DNA of 64,000 nucleotides from Arsenophonus sp052174535 (GTDB lineage: Bacteria > Pseudomonadota > Gammaproteobacteria > Enterobacterales > Enterobacteriaceae): positions 9,547 to 73,546 of the forward strand of contig JBQMRQ010000001.1 in the NCBI GenBank assembly GCA_052174535.1. The letters are read 5' to 3'. The notes beneath the pieces were generated by a model. The model did no database searches and was not told the DNA's origin. It saw only the letters and a program-made list of their open reading frames with translations. The number at the start of each line of letters is the position of its first letter. Position 1 is the first letter of the stretch. A program made the position numbers and the translations under genes. Positions 53,974 through 64,000 of the stretch are shown one piece after another.

Positions 53974-55260
53974 ATGCAACTCATTATGAGCCTGTTGGGA
54001 ATGGTAGTATTGATTTTTATCGCTATTATTTTCTCCAGTAACCGTCGAGCAATTAAATTCCGTACTGTATTTGGCGCATTTGTTATTCAAATGGCAATTG
54101 GCGCGTTTGTTCTTTACATTCCTGCAGGGCATCGCACTTTAAAAAATATATCTGATGCAGTCTCTGCCGTAATTGGTTATGGGGAAGTTGGCATGGATTT
54201 TATCTTTGGTGCCTTAGTTTCTAATAAAATGTTTGAGTTGTTTGGCGGTAATGGTTTTATTTTTGCCTTACGTGTTTTACCGGTTATTATTTTCTTCTCA
54301 TCATTAATCGCTGTACTTTATTATCTTGGTATTATGCAGTTTTTTATTAAAATCTTAGGTGGACTATTGCAATGGATATTAGGTACCTCACGTACCGAAT
54401 CGTTATCTGCGACCGCTAATATTTTTGTAGGTCATACAGAAGCCCCTTTAGTTGTTAGACCCTATATAGCCATAATGACAAACTCTGAGCTATTTGCTGT
54501 TATGTGTGGTGGACTAGCTTCGGTTGCTGGCTCTGTATTAGCCGGCTATGCGCAAATGGGGGTTCCAATGGAATATCTGATTGCGGCATCTTTTATGGCA
54601 GCACCAGGGGGATTGTTATTTGCCAAATTAATGGTACCAGAAACAGAAAAAACTCATGATTCAATAAATATGATCAGTGTGGCGAGTGGTGAAGAACGTC
54701 CAGTTAACATTATTGATGCTGCTGCTACCGGTGCTTCTTCCGGCATGCAACTTGCTTTAAATGTCGGGGCAATGTTGTTGGCATTTGTTGCATTAATAGC
54801 TTTACTTAATGGTATTTTAGGGGTGATTGGTGGCTGGATCCATATACCAGAATTATCATTAGAATTGATCTTAGGCTGGATATTTGCGCCAATTGCCTAT
54901 TTGATTGGTATACCATGGCATGAAGCATCAATTGCCGGTTCGTTTATTGGTCAAAAGTTAGTTATCAATGAATTTGTTGCTTATATGAATTTTGGCGAAT
55001 ACTTAAAACCTGATAATGAAGGTATTACTGCAGGTAAACAAGTACTTTCTAAGCATACTAAGGCTATAATTTCTTTTGCATTATGTGGTTTTGCTAATCT
55101 GTCATCAGTAGCCATACTATTGGGGGGGTTAGGTGGAATTGCCCCAAATCGTCGTAAAGATGTTGCTCAATTAGGTTTGAAAGCCGTATTAGCCGGTTCG
55201 TTATCTAATCTAATGAGTGCTACTATTGCTGGATTCTTTTTATCCTTAGCAACAATATAA
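53974..55260 (+). CDS. nupC: Concentrative nucleoside transporter (NupC/CNT family)
   Basis: Cation-coupled nucleoside uptake across the inner membrane. 428 residues, polytopic. Visible: N-terminal helices, FIFALRVLPVIIFFSSLIAV, the substrate motif GHTEAPLVVRPYI, then FAVMCGGLASVAGSVLAGYA and AASFMAAPGGLLFAK, and the late NEFVAYMNFGEYL with SFALCGFANLSSV. These match the Vibrio-type CNT proteins (GQTEAPLVVRPFI) better than E. coli NupC or NupX, so the symbol is used loosely. AGGGA lies about 10 bases before the ATG. It stands alone between relics. Together with DeoD (59750-60469) it would let the cell import and split purine nucleosides. Confidence 0.92.
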   Translation: MQLIMSLLGMVVLIFIAIIFSSNRRAIKFRTVFGAFVIQMAIGAFVLYIPAGHRTLKNISDAVSAVIGYGEVGMDFIFGALVSNKMFELFGGNGFIFALRVLPVIIFFSSLIAVLYYLGIMQFFIKILGGLLQWILGTSRTESLSATANIFVGHTEAPLVVRPYIAIMTNSELFAVMCGGLASVAGSVLAGYAQMGVPMEYLIAASFMAAPGGLLFAKLMVPETEKTHDSINMISVASGEERPVNIIDAAATGASSGMQLALNVGAMLLAFVALIALLNGILGVIGGWIHIPELSLELILGWIFAPIAYLIGIPWHEASIAGSFIGQKLVINEFVAYMNFGEYLKPDNEGITAGKQVLSKHTKAIISFALCGFANLSSVAILLGGLGGIAPNRRKDVAQLGLKAVLAGSLSNLMSATIAGFFLSLATI

Positions 55261-56950
55261 CTTAATTTAACTTTCTATATTAAACATTAAACGGTTATTT
55301 TATCGCTAAAACAATAATATTAAATTATATAGAATTACATGATGGAATAAAAACTAACTACATAATGCACATTAAATATAATGGATTTAACTTTACTAAA
55401 TGATCACGATATTGATGAAATTAAGATATAATGCTATTTAAGCAAAACTTTATAATATATACTACTACAAATATATATTTATCCTTGCTTTATTTAATAT
55501 AATACGGAAGATTTTAACTAAATAAAACATCACAAATATTCGCATTACTACGCTAATTAATTTTTAATTAGCGAGCATAGTATTCCTATTGAATTACTAA
55601 AACACAAACTGATAATGCTTATAGTACAGATTAAATTAATATTATTTTTTATTAAAAATTTATAACCCGGTAATAAGTAAATTGGTTTTAATCTGGTTAA
55701 ATCATGTAAAAATTTATCTACCGAAAAAGGTGTTTTACTAAAAGTTATTATTAAATCCACTAAATTAAAGTAATAAAATCCTTATTTTACAGGTAACAGA
55801 AATTGCTATTGCTAACCATGTTAATTTTCTTAAGATATCAATGAATAAAATTGTAATAAATACAGATTAAATGGAAGGTTGAATTATATTTAAGATTATT
55901 CGAGATATAAATTTTCTAATCACATAAATTATAAGATGGCTGGCATCTGTTTCATGGAAAATAAATAGATTAATATTCATCATTTTTATTTTTCTTAATC
56001 ATATAAAGTTTATTATATATTTTATTATATAAATAAAGATACAAATAGATGATTTTTAATTGACGATTATTAACTTTATTAATCTTTTTTATGCAATGTT
56101 TTAGTAATTGTTAGCATGAAGAAATATAAAAATTTTTATTTTAAAAATCTATAAATCATCTTTAAATAAAAAAGTTTTAATAATTATATTTATTGTAATT
56201 TTATATTTAAAAGAGATAACAATTAGTTATTATCTACTTGGATAATAGAATACATTTTTTTATTTAAAACTAAATTAATTAAAGTGAACTACTAATTAAG
56301 AGTAGCTATGAAATGTCTATTTATTATAGTTATTAATTATTTTTGTTTAAAACTATTACCGGATACTGATAAATTTAGTCATGATAGTGCAAAAACTTTA
56401 GTGACATATTGAAACTGATTATATATTTAGGTACAAGGAAACGATGATAAGGATCATAAGATAAACTCTTTACTTAATTTATTGCATTTTAGATTAGGAG
56501 AAACTGTTAAAGGAGCGCAGGAATATTCAATTAGCGTAAGATAAAGATACTGAAATTATTGCTTCCTATGTTCATGTAAGTTAGTTATTTTACTGAAAAA
56601 ATATCCCATACAGCTCAGAAAGAGCTTACCTAGGAGAGTTTTACCCAGTTTTATTTGAATGAAGGTATTTTAAATAGGAGAAATACTTTTCTGCAATACT
56701 TATTGTATAAGTTTTAGTCCAGAGGACTATTATATAAACCTTTGTCGCACAAGGATATATTCATAACAAGATAGCTACTTGAGGATACAGTTGATAGCAA
56801 ATTCTTATTTTAATAAAACTCCATCATCAGGAAACTACAATACTTAAAATTAAATCTGCTCTTCAGAAGAGTAAGAAGTTGCGTCTACTTTAGTTAGATG
56901 TTAGTTGTATATTCAAATTATCGTTGTTAAAATAGTAAAAACAAAATGAT
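55261..56950. other. 1.7-kb spacer with a possible unidentified relic
   Basis: Very AT-rich. Plus-strand frames at about 56430-56700 look coding-like (NSLLNLLHFRLGETVKGAQE, then frame changes) but I cannot name the family. The open minus-strand stretch at 55760-55557 has no recognised homology. Confidence 0.35.
55551..55573. terminator. Stem-loop 290 bases after the nucleoside transporter
   Basis: cgctaatta and its exact complement taattagcg around a 5-base loop. It is far from the stop codon and without a downstream T-run, so a terminator role is only possible. Confidence 0.3.
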
Positions 56951-58030
56951 GTTCATTATCGGTTATGTTGGCAAAAACTGTTGGTAGAAATTTCTTATAC
57001 TAATAAGAAGGATTTTCGCACAACGGTTGTTATAAAAAAGAAAACAGTCATATAGATCAAAGAGACTCCTCTTTTCTCACTTTTTGAAAAAATGAAGCTG
57101 CATTTTATTAATTCGTTTGGTGATAATCTATCGGATGATATCGATTCATGCATTGAGGTAACTCATTACGCTTCAATCTGCCACATATTGTCATAGTGAA
57201 CATGTTATCTGCCGGAGATATTTATCTTAGGATTACACAGTAATATCGTTATAAAATCACTAATTGCAAAAAATATTCAATAATCTTATTGTAAGATGCT
57301 TTTAGGAAAAATTACATCACAAGGATAAATGATTTAGTTATATGTGTTATATGCTAAATACATTAACTTTATGGGAGTCAACAAAATAAACAGGAGTTGA
57401 TTTGAAAATAGCGTTCATATTAAATCATTGCTTCCTTACCTCAGCGATAACAACCAATATAAACGCAGCAAGGTATTGTTAAGATTAACGAAATATTTTC
57501 CTAAAGGTTTCAAGGGGAAGTTTTATTTTCCAGATAAGAAAAGTAGAAAGTGCGAGAGAGGGAAGAAATAAAAGTAAAAAAATAAGTTGTATCTTAATCA
57601 CCTGAGATCGATAGGGTCATGTATGAGTGATAAAAATTCTCGAAGAGTTTAAGACAGAGTCTTAAAGTAGTATTTTTCTTGAATTTATCATAAATAAAGA
57701 GTCTCTTTCTTGCTAAAATAGGATCTAAATAATAAGGAATCCATTTTATGGCGATCATGAAATTACCACAATCGCCTGATGATGTTGATAATCAGAGAGT
57801 TATTGTTAAAATGAATTCTACATTCAAATCATGAACAGTTATTTAACAAATTAAAAGGATAGCTGAGTAGATTCTATAGTACGGAATTGTTTTTTAGCGA
57901 ATTATCTGACCTTAAGAGAATTATTTAAAATCATAATAATTAATATAATTGTGATTATAAAGTGATTATAAATTTCTCTACGAGAAAAGCAACACGCCTT
58001 TATTAATAAAGGCTAATGATTATAGTCATA
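56950..58030. repeat. Unassigned degenerate element family B, copy 3
   Basis: Same orientation as 31460-32510 and 40970-41990. Left end near 56965 reads ggcaaaaactgttggtagaaatt, close to the inverted ends of copies 4 and 5. Internal blocks are collinear to about 57920. Full length about 1.05 kb. Confidence 0.55.
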
Positions 58031-58079
58031 TTCTTTATTCCTTACAGACGATAGACACTATCATTTGATCAAAAACCGT

Positions 58080-58830
58080 AGTTTTTCTACAAAAATGTTT
58101 CTTTCTCTTTATAGATTCTGTTAGCCAGTCATACACAAATTATTCTTAAATCCCTACAATTACTCAACCTTTCCTAGAAAGAGGAATTATGAAAAATAAG
58201 GAAAAAAGCACAGCAAAGTTTAAACATAAAGCATTTAAAAGCTACGAGCCTAATTATTTTTCCATCCCATGTAGATATGAAATATCTTTCAAAAACGCCA
58301 AATAAATTCAAGATGTTATCTTTAAGATATATAAGAATATGCTGCACACCTATTTTGATTGACTTTATTTATCTTTATAAGTCAAAGAGATGAACAATAC
58401 TCAATATTTCTTACGCGCTCTTAACTAAACATTTCCTATAGCTATTCATGGTATTTACAGACAATAGAAAATAATTTATAGACCGTCTTTGGTCTACGAA
58501 AATATTCAGCAAACGGAAAATATAAATTGCCTGTTTGTGCAGAGAGGAGGGAGGCCCTTGCTATAGAACACTAACTTAGCCTGATGATGTATACTACAAT
58601 AAACGCTATAGTCAAGAGATTCAATCGGCATATGGAAGAAATAGGCTGCAAAACCATCATTTAATTCTGCTCAAGAGCTTGAGATTACTCCGCATTAATA
58701 TTATTAACTATATAATTAGAAATTACTGCAATCAATATATTTTTGGTAGTAAAACTCCATTTCAAGTCATATGAAAGATTGATTTAAAGTTAAACCTGAA
58801 TTATTCAAAAAATCATAGTACCTTGGTAGG
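58080..58830 (+). mobile_element. IS481-type transposase relic
   Basis: Plus-strand frame at 58205-58430 gives FKHKAFKSYEPNYFS, then NTQYFLRALN*TFPIAIHGI, matching AFKSYEPGFLHID and NARRFLRDLERACPIRI of IS481 transposases. Near 58775-58815 the end reads KVKPELFKKS. It is nearly the same length as the copy at 22010-22790 and similarly interrupted. Confidence 0.74.
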
Positions 58831-58929
58831 TATAACAGATAATTATAAAAATGCTAATTTTAGATTATCTTAGTAATTATCAATATTCAGCGCAATTCTC
58901 TTAAATCAATTAGGTTAAGAACATAAAAA

Positions 58930-59600
58930 TAGATAAGCCTATTTATTATATTTCAAAAGATTCAGTTCTTCAAATAGCATGCAATGAGAAGATTTTATAT
59001 TAAAATACTTATTAGTTTTGTTAAATAGCGAAAAGTGCTGCATGAAGATGCTTATAACGTAAGGTATGTTTATTGCTCGTCCTTTTATCAATGATAAAAC
59101 TAGCTATTTTAGCGTACTAGTAGTAGTGGTAATTCTTGAGATTATTCTATTAAATAACCTATACTAACAACTATATTAAAAACTAGTTGAAGAAAAAGCC
59201 GGCCAGCTAGTATTTCACTTGTCAAAATTATAGATATTTATATCAATGTCGATATTATTATACTAAGGAAGTAAAGCAATCACTATTGAAATACTATTTA
59301 CTATGCTAGTCTTAAGAAGATTAAAAATCGATAGACCCTAAGGATGGTATTTACTAATTTTATAAATTTTAAGTTTTCATATAGATTCGTCGAAATCTTA
59401 CGGATTATGCAGTTGGACTATAGTTATTTAATAATAGTTTTCTAAATTTTGTATTAATTGAGAACTAGGATAGTTTGATTATTAGCACTGATCATGATTG
59501 AGATACCATCTGGCTAGAAACTAATAATACACAATAAAATATTTCTATTTATTTTATACTCTACAAGTAAAACCTAAGGGCACTAGGTTATAGACAAACC
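58930..59600 (+). pseudogene. deoB: Decayed deoB (phosphopentomutase), C-terminal half
   Basis: Immediately upstream of deoD, its ancestral place. Frames give PIYYISKDSVLQIACNEKIL near 58940-59000 (PICYTSADSVFQIACHEETF) and LVEEKAGQLVF near 59190 (LVDEKHGQVVS). They also give SKIIDIYINVDI (GKIADIYANCGI), SYGLCSWTI (SYGHRRDVAG region) and DSLIISTDHDxDTIWLETNN near 59480 (DLLIITADHGCDPTWKGTDH). The metal-ligand DHG motif is now DHD. The N-terminal half is missing and many stops are present. Confidence 0.82.
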
Positions 59601-59736
59601 TTTTCTGATACTGGTTAAACGATTGTGCAATATTTTCTTTTATTGCCAATGACATGATATGACATATAGCAAAACGCTATTTTAAGTATGATAGAAAATG
59701 TTTGTTTATATTCCCAATTTTATTAAAAAGTAATAT

Positions 59737-59740
59737 AAGG
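59737..59740 (+). promoter_or_regulatory. Ribosome binding site of deoD
   Basis: AAGG within ATAAGGAAA lies 9 bases before the ATG at 59750. This decides the start in favour of 59750 over the TTG at 59702. Confidence 0.55.
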
Positions 59741-59749
59741 AAATTATTT

Positions 59750-60469
59750 ATGGGCACCCCACATATTAATGCTAACATGGGCGATTTTGCGGAAGTTATA
59801 TTGATGCCAGGAGATCCTTTACGCGCAAAACATATTGCAGAAAATTATTTTACCGATAGCCGTCAGGTAAATAATGTTCGTGGTATGTTAGGTTTTACTG
59901 GAAATTATCAAGGCCGTAGTATTTCAGTAATGGGACATGGTATGGGAATTCCTTCTTGTTCAATTTACATGAAAGAATTAATTACTGATTTTGGTGTTAA
60001 AGTAATAATACGAGTAGGATCTTGCGGTGCTATTAGCCAGGAAGTAAAGTTACACGATATTATTATCGGCCTTGGAGCATGCACTGATTCTAAAGTTAAT
60101 CGGCTAAAATTTGATGATAATGATTTTTCAGCTATTGCAGATTATGATCTGGTTCATAATGCTGTTACTGCAGCTAAAGCAAAAAATTTCAACGTTCGAG
60201 TAGGTAATATTTTCTCTACTGATCTTTTTTATACATCTAAAATGCAAGTATTTTATACAATGGAAAAATATGGCATTTTAGGAGTAGAAATGGAAGCTGC
60301 TGGTATGTATAGCATTGCGGCAGAATATGGTGTAAAAGCATTAACTATTTGTACTGTTTCTGATCATATTCGTCGTTGTGAAAAAACAACTTCAATAGAA
60401 CGGCAAAGGACATTTAATAATATGGTTGAAATTGCATTAGAATCAATATTATTACTGGATTTAAAATAA
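59750..60469 (+). CDS. deoD: Purine nucleoside phosphorylase
   Basis: Cleaves purine nucleosides with phosphate to free base and (deoxy)ribose-1-phosphate. From the ATG at 59750 it has 239 residues, exactly the E. coli length. Visible: TPHINANMGDFAEVILMPGD, the phosphate-binding GDPLRAK, RVGSCGAI, the ribose/base site GVEMEAAGMYSIA, and TVSDHI with the catalytic Asp. It is the only intact survivor of the deo operon here: deoB upstream is decayed and deoC/deoA are not in the window. With deoB broken the sugar phosphate cannot enter the pentose pathway by the usual route, so its role is probably base salvage. Confidence 0.97.
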   Translation: MGTPHINANMGDFAEVILMPGDPLRAKHIAENYFTDSRQVNNVRGMLGFTGNYQGRSISVMGHGMGIPSCSIYMKELITDFGVKVIIRVGSCGAISQEVKLHDIIIGLGACTDSKVNRLKFDDNDFSAIADYDLVHNAVTAAKAKNFNVRVGNIFSTDLFYTSKMQVFYTMEKYGILGVEMEAAGMYSIAAEYGVKALTICTVSDHIRRCEKTTSIERQRTFNNMVEIALESILLLDLK

Positions 60470-60659
60470 ATTATTAAATTTAAATCATTCGCTAATATAT
60501 TGTTATTGATTTATATGATCTTAGTTAGAATAAAACCGATAGATAGTACTATGTATAACATTATTCTTAATAAATTAGCTATATTATCTATATTATTTAA
60601 ATCTTATACTAAATTGATGAGTTTTAATTGTTAACATAAAAAGCCTTTCAATCTTTCTT

Positions 60660-62045
60660 ATTAAAGATTAGAATAGAACAGAGCTATGCTCATTTCTGGT
60701 GATCGAGTTCTGAAATTATAGAGTATTCTGCTAATTAATTTATAAACAATTTTAACAAAAAGATATTTTTTGCCATAAAAGCCTATCTTATAAGTAATCT
60801 ATAAAACTAAATATTACCTGTGATTCTTTGCATGAACTTATCTGTAATTATACCATGGAGCTGATAGGCGCTGCTGTTTAAGCATAGCTTGAAGGCATAA
60901 TGAATACTGACTTATCAACGAGTATCATGATCGTCATCCGTAATGGTTACTTGCCAAAACGAACTCATATAGATTGCGAGGTATTAGTGATATTGAGATT
61001 AAAGTGACTAAAGTAGTAGAATAGAAGCGCAATAAAATAATCCTTCAAGGGGAGCTTATTATTGCTCCTTTATCTAAAGTCTATAAAAAGCAGCGAAGAG
61101 TTGCTACTTTATGGGTATTCAACAAGGCCATCATACCCACCGATGATTTTCACGAAACTTTAGATTTTCTCTCATCGAGAGAACATGATCTTTTCTGTCA
61201 GTTACCCCATCAGAAAACTGAAACAGAAATAGCTTAAATAATACAGCAAATGTGATGTTGTACCTTGCGTGATTTAAGCAATACACATTACATTTATTTC
61301 TAGGCTAAAAGCCTATACCGTTCTTTCAGACAAGCTAATTGTCTTTACATTCTGATTATTGTCTGTATCACTGTGTATAGATGTAAGGGAGCTTGTTACG
61401 ATTAAATATGGTTTTCAACGTTATAAGTAAACTGAGCATGTTACTTAACCGTCTCTCCATACTTTTGTTACGAGAGATGGTGCTTGTTTTTTGGAATGCA
61501 ATGACAAAGATATTCTCGGGCGCGCAGCATCGCTATTAGTTATACAATATAACTAATATACTACTTTCACTACACAAAGTGATAGAACTAAAAGCTAAAG
61601 TCGATTAGTTGCGTGAGAGATCTTGTTACCAGAGAGAGCCCTGGATACTACTAATAAAGTTATTAATATTTTTATTAGGAAAGTTATCAGAATAAGTATC
61701 AATACAGCGATGAAGAAGCTGTAGAAAGAGTGAGAAGAGCTGCTAATATTCTATGACTTTCCATCAGTGCACTGAGCATCAATAAGAATAATCAATTTGA
61801 TTAAATCGGATTTTGTGACAGTAATCCTACAAATCTGATGCGCAAAAAGTACTATAGTTCTAGAAAAACAATCTTCTCAATAGTTTTAAGCTTTTCTAAT
61901 CTGCTTAAAAAGCTAGAATTAGCTAAGCGAATTTAATCTACTGCGACTCTGCTGGTAAACTCCGTCTAATTTTAGGATGGAAAACAGATTTACGAAATAT
62001 CAAAGTGAAACATTACCCTGACTTTCATACAACAGATTTATTATT
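60660..62045 (+). mobile_element. IS256/Mutator-type transposase relic, copy f
   Basis: The longest plus-strand copy. Near 61700-61800 it gives AMKKL*KE*EELLIFYDFPS, then -ALSI--NN, aligning with the AMKKLWEKxxxTxxFYDFPAEHW block of Mutator transposases. The end shares the TTAGGATGGAAAACAGATTTACG block (61974-61996) with the other copies. Like copies a and b it keeps the internal block missing from c and d. It lies next to ispG, where hisS would be expected. Confidence 0.7.
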
Positions 62046-62073
62046 AACTACTTTATGAGCTAATATGATTAAA

Positions 62074-63195
62074 TTACTTATCTAATTTTTTGATATCAAT
62101 ATGCCGATTTTTTTCCAAAATAGCGGCTTTTGCCCGAATTTTAGCTTCAAACTGATCGATTATATTAGCATTATCTAAACGTTCTTTTTGACGAACACCA
62201 TCTTCATAAAATCCACTCTTTACTCTTGCCCCTGTTACGCCAATGGTAGCAACCTCTGCTTCACCAGGACCATTAACAATACAACCAATAATTGAAACGT
62301 CCATTGGAGTAATAATATCCTTTAACCGATCTTCTAGTGTATTAACGGTATCAATGACATCAAACTCTTGACGTGAACAGGTTGGACAAGTAATAAAGTT
62401 AATACCTCGCGAGCGAATATGAAGAGATTTTAAAATATCAAACCCAACTTTAACTTCTTCAATCGGATCAGCGGATAATGAGATACGTAATGTATCACCA
62501 ATTCCCTCAGATAATAATATTCCAAGTCCAATAGCAGATTTTACTGAACCTGCACGTGCTCCACCAGCTTCAGTAATACCTAAGTGCAAAGGTTGATCAA
62601 TTTTATTAGCCAGTAAACGATATGCACCTACAGCTAAAAAAACATCTGAAGCTTTCACACTAATTTTAAACTGATGAAAATTTAATCTATCCAATATATC
62701 TACATGCCGCATAGCTGATTCAACTAATGCTTCCGGCGTGGACTTACCATATTTTTTTTGAATATCTTTTTCTAATGAACCACTATTAACGCCAATCCGA
62801 ATCGGAAAATTTTTATCACGGGCGCAGTCAACAACCTGACGAATACGCTCTTCATTACCAATATTTCCCGGATTAATGCGTAAACAATCAACACCATATT
62901 CAGCAACTTTTAGTGCAATACGATAATCAAAATGAATATCAGCAATAACAGGAACATTAACTTGCTGTTTAATAAGCTTAAATGCTTTAGCTGCTTCTAT
63001 TGTAGGAACAGAAACACGTACAATATCAACACCCACTTGTTCTAAAGATTTAATCTGCTTAACTGTAGCTGCAACATCCGTTGTCCGTGTATTTGTCATA
63101 GATTGTACTGTAATTGGTGCACCGTTACCAACGGGAACATTACCTACATAAATACACGTTGATTTACGCCTTTTTATCGGTAATTGATTATTCAT
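62074..63195 (-). CDS. ispG: 4-hydroxy-3-methylbut-2-en-1-yl diphosphate synthase
   Basis: Iron-sulfur enzyme of the MEP isoprenoid pathway; converts MEcPP to HMBPP. 373 residues (E. coli 372). Visible: PIKRRKSTCIYVGNVPVGNG, the TIM-barrel core with VADIHFDY-like PVIADIHFDYRIALKVAEYG and CLRINPGNIG, and the C-terminal [4Fe-4S] site with CPTCSRQEFDV plus GCIVNGPGEAE (three Cys and one Glu ligand). It lies 132 bases downstream of rodZ on the same strand, the ancestral order. The usual next gene hisS is absent; an IS256 relic begins within 30 bases of the stop. Confidence 0.98.
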   Translation of the reverse strand: MNNQLPIKRRKSTCIYVGNVPVGNGAPITVQSMTNTRTTDVAATVKQIKSLEQVGVDIVRVSVPTIEAAKAFKLIKQQVNVPVIADIHFDYRIALKVAEYGVDCLRINPGNIGNEERIRQVVDCARDKNFPIRIGVNSGSLEKDIQKKYGKSTPEALVESAMRHVDILDRLNFHQFKISVKASDVFLAVGAYRLLANKIDQPLHLGITEAGGARAGSVKSAIGLGILLSEGIGDTLRISLSADPIEEVKVGFDILKSLHIRSRGINFITCPTCSRQEFDVIDTVNTLEDRLKDIITPMDVSIIGCIVNGPGEAEVATIGVTGARVKSGFYEDGVRQKERLDNANIIDQFEAKIRAKAAILEKNRHIDIKKLDK

Positions 63196-63327
63196 CCACT
63201 CTCCCTACAACATCCATATTTAATATATATACATTATTTCTATAATTAAAGTCATCGAATTAATAATGCCTTCTCTTATTTGTTAAAAATTTATCACTAT
63301 TTATAGACGTTGCCTTACAATATTTAT

Positions 63328-64000
63328 TTACAATCCAGGTAATTTAAACTTGGCTGGACGATTAACTTTAATAAAGTGATTTAAATCAATAGAGTTACCT
63401 TTGAATAGTAGATTAACATTGGCTGGTATACCAATATTAAATTGGTAAGGAAGTTCACCATTTAATTCAAGTTTCTGACCTGCATTTTTAATACCACTAA
63501 ATAAAATCTTACCTTTAGCATCACTAACTTCTAACCAGGATTCTCCTTTAAAGTTCATTACAACCCCATTACAGGATTCTATTCTTTTATAATCAATATT
63601 AGCAAAAGTTTCTGCTTTTCTATATCGTTCTAAATTACTATTATTAGCAGTAATACTACCTGGCAGTGCCACTGTTTTTACTTCTAGTGGATTTACTAAT
63701 TCGATATTAACATTTATATCATTATTTTTTAATATTTCAGAACATAATGCAGTTTTAGATGTTGGCAATGCGCCATTATTAGCTATCGCTGAGGTTACCG
63801 GTTGTTGCTTATTAGTTTTTATCAACAATCTATTTATATTATTTTGTTCAGTCGTTTCTACTACATTTGAAGTATAAGAAAGTGGATCTACTTGTATTTG
63901 AGAAATATTAGAGCGATTCTGTTCAGCCATAGTGGAAATTTCTTGTTTTTGTGCTTTATAATCCTGCCACCACCAAATACCTACCATAGCAATACAAATA
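63328..64000 (-). CDS. rodZ: Cytoskeletal protein RodZ (5' end outside window)
   Basis: Membrane protein that anchors MreB filaments. The frame is open to the window edge and residues before the Met at 63987 (ICIA) continue the hydrophobic segment, so this is the C-terminal part. Visible: end of the membrane helix with WWWQDYKAQKQEISTMAEQN, a low-complexity Asn/Thr-rich periplasmic linker, and the C-terminal DUF4115 domain (VVMNFKGESWLEVSDAKGKI, LFSGIKNAGQKLELNGELPY). The linker is much poorer in Pro/Ala than in E. coli, as expected from AT bias. The helix-turn-helix domain that binds MreB lies beyond the window. Confidence 0.93.
   Translation of the reverse strand, partial: ICIAMVGIWWWQDYKAQKQEISTMAEQNRSNISQIQVDPLSYTSNVVETTEQNNINRLLIKTNKQQPVTSAIANNGALPTSKTALCSEILKNNDINVNIELVNPLEVKTVALPGSITANNSNLERYRKAETFANIDYKRIESCNGVVMNFKGESWLEVSDAKGKILFSGIKNAGQKLELNGELPYQFNIGIPANVNLLFKGNSIDLNHFIKVNRPAKFKLPGL

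Noticed and set aside
59702..59749. TTG start giving DeoD a 16-residue extension
   Set aside because: The ATG at 59750 has a proper ribosome site and gives the exact family length.
1..64000. CRISPR array, prophage, toxin-antitoxin or restriction system
   Set aside because: No regularly spaced short repeats, no phage structural genes and no defence-protein motifs were seen; repeats present are dispersed IS relics.

Overview
The window looks like part of a degenerate chromosome from an insect-associated gammaproteobacterium (Enterobacterales). Base composition is strongly AT-rich. The intact genes are all close relatives of Escherichia/Serratia/Yersinia housekeeping genes and keep the ancestral local order (hldD-waaF-waaC, aroQ-accB-accC, mreB-mreC-mreD, envC/yibN-secB-gpsA, ybeD-lipB-lipA, rodZ-ispG). 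They are separated by kilobases of sequence full of stops. By rough count about 19-20 kb of 64 kb is intact coding sequence. aroQ next to accB occurs in Serratia, Yersinia and Sodalis-type genomes but not in E. coli. Very low coding density with intact housekeeping islands fits an intermediate-stage endosymbiont such as Serratia symbiotica of Cinara aphids. The species is inference; the decay is seen directly.

Layout: partial ligA (1-1796); IS relics (1865-6830); hldD-waaF-waaC for the LPS inner core (7043-10016); IS relics (10300-12240); a minus-strand operon read from 18126 down to 12245 as aroQ, accB, accC, then decayed yhdT, panF, prmA and dusB; IS relics including an IS91-derived palindrome (18430-22790); mreB-mreC-mreD followed by decayed yhdE, rng and perhaps yhdP (23118-28490); decayed yibQ and intact envC (29300-31303); yibN-secB-gpsA and decayed cysE (32714-35440); IS relics; lipA-lipB-ybeD (38791-40892); a long relic desert (40970-48900); decayed sdhE beside intact ygfZ (48970-50465); relics; a nucleoside transporter (53974-55260); relics; decayed deoB and intact deoD (58930-60469); an IS256 relic; ispG and partial rodZ (62074-64000).

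The spacer DNA is not featureless. Read in all frames, much of it is recognisable as (a) orthologues rotting in their ancestral positions and (b) fossil insertion sequences: six IS256/Mutator-type, six IS481-type and four IS91-type copies, plus two ~1-kb repeat families I could not assign. No insertion sequence has an intact transposase. I saw no tRNA, rRNA, CRISPR array, prophage or defence system.

The retained genes serve envelope building (MreBCD, RodZ, EnvC, heptose core), export (SecB), phospholipid and fatty-acid precursors (GpsA, AccBC), lipoate (LipAB), isoprenoids (IspG), the shikimate pathway (AroQ), nucleoside uptake and cleavage (CNT transporter, DeoD), iron-sulfur maintenance (YgfZ) and DNA ligation (LigA). 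I found no convincing new functional system. The most notable items are the IS91-derived long palindrome near 20 kb, a TGA inside mreD at a tryptophan position, and a near-identical inverted tract in two head-to-head IS256 relics.
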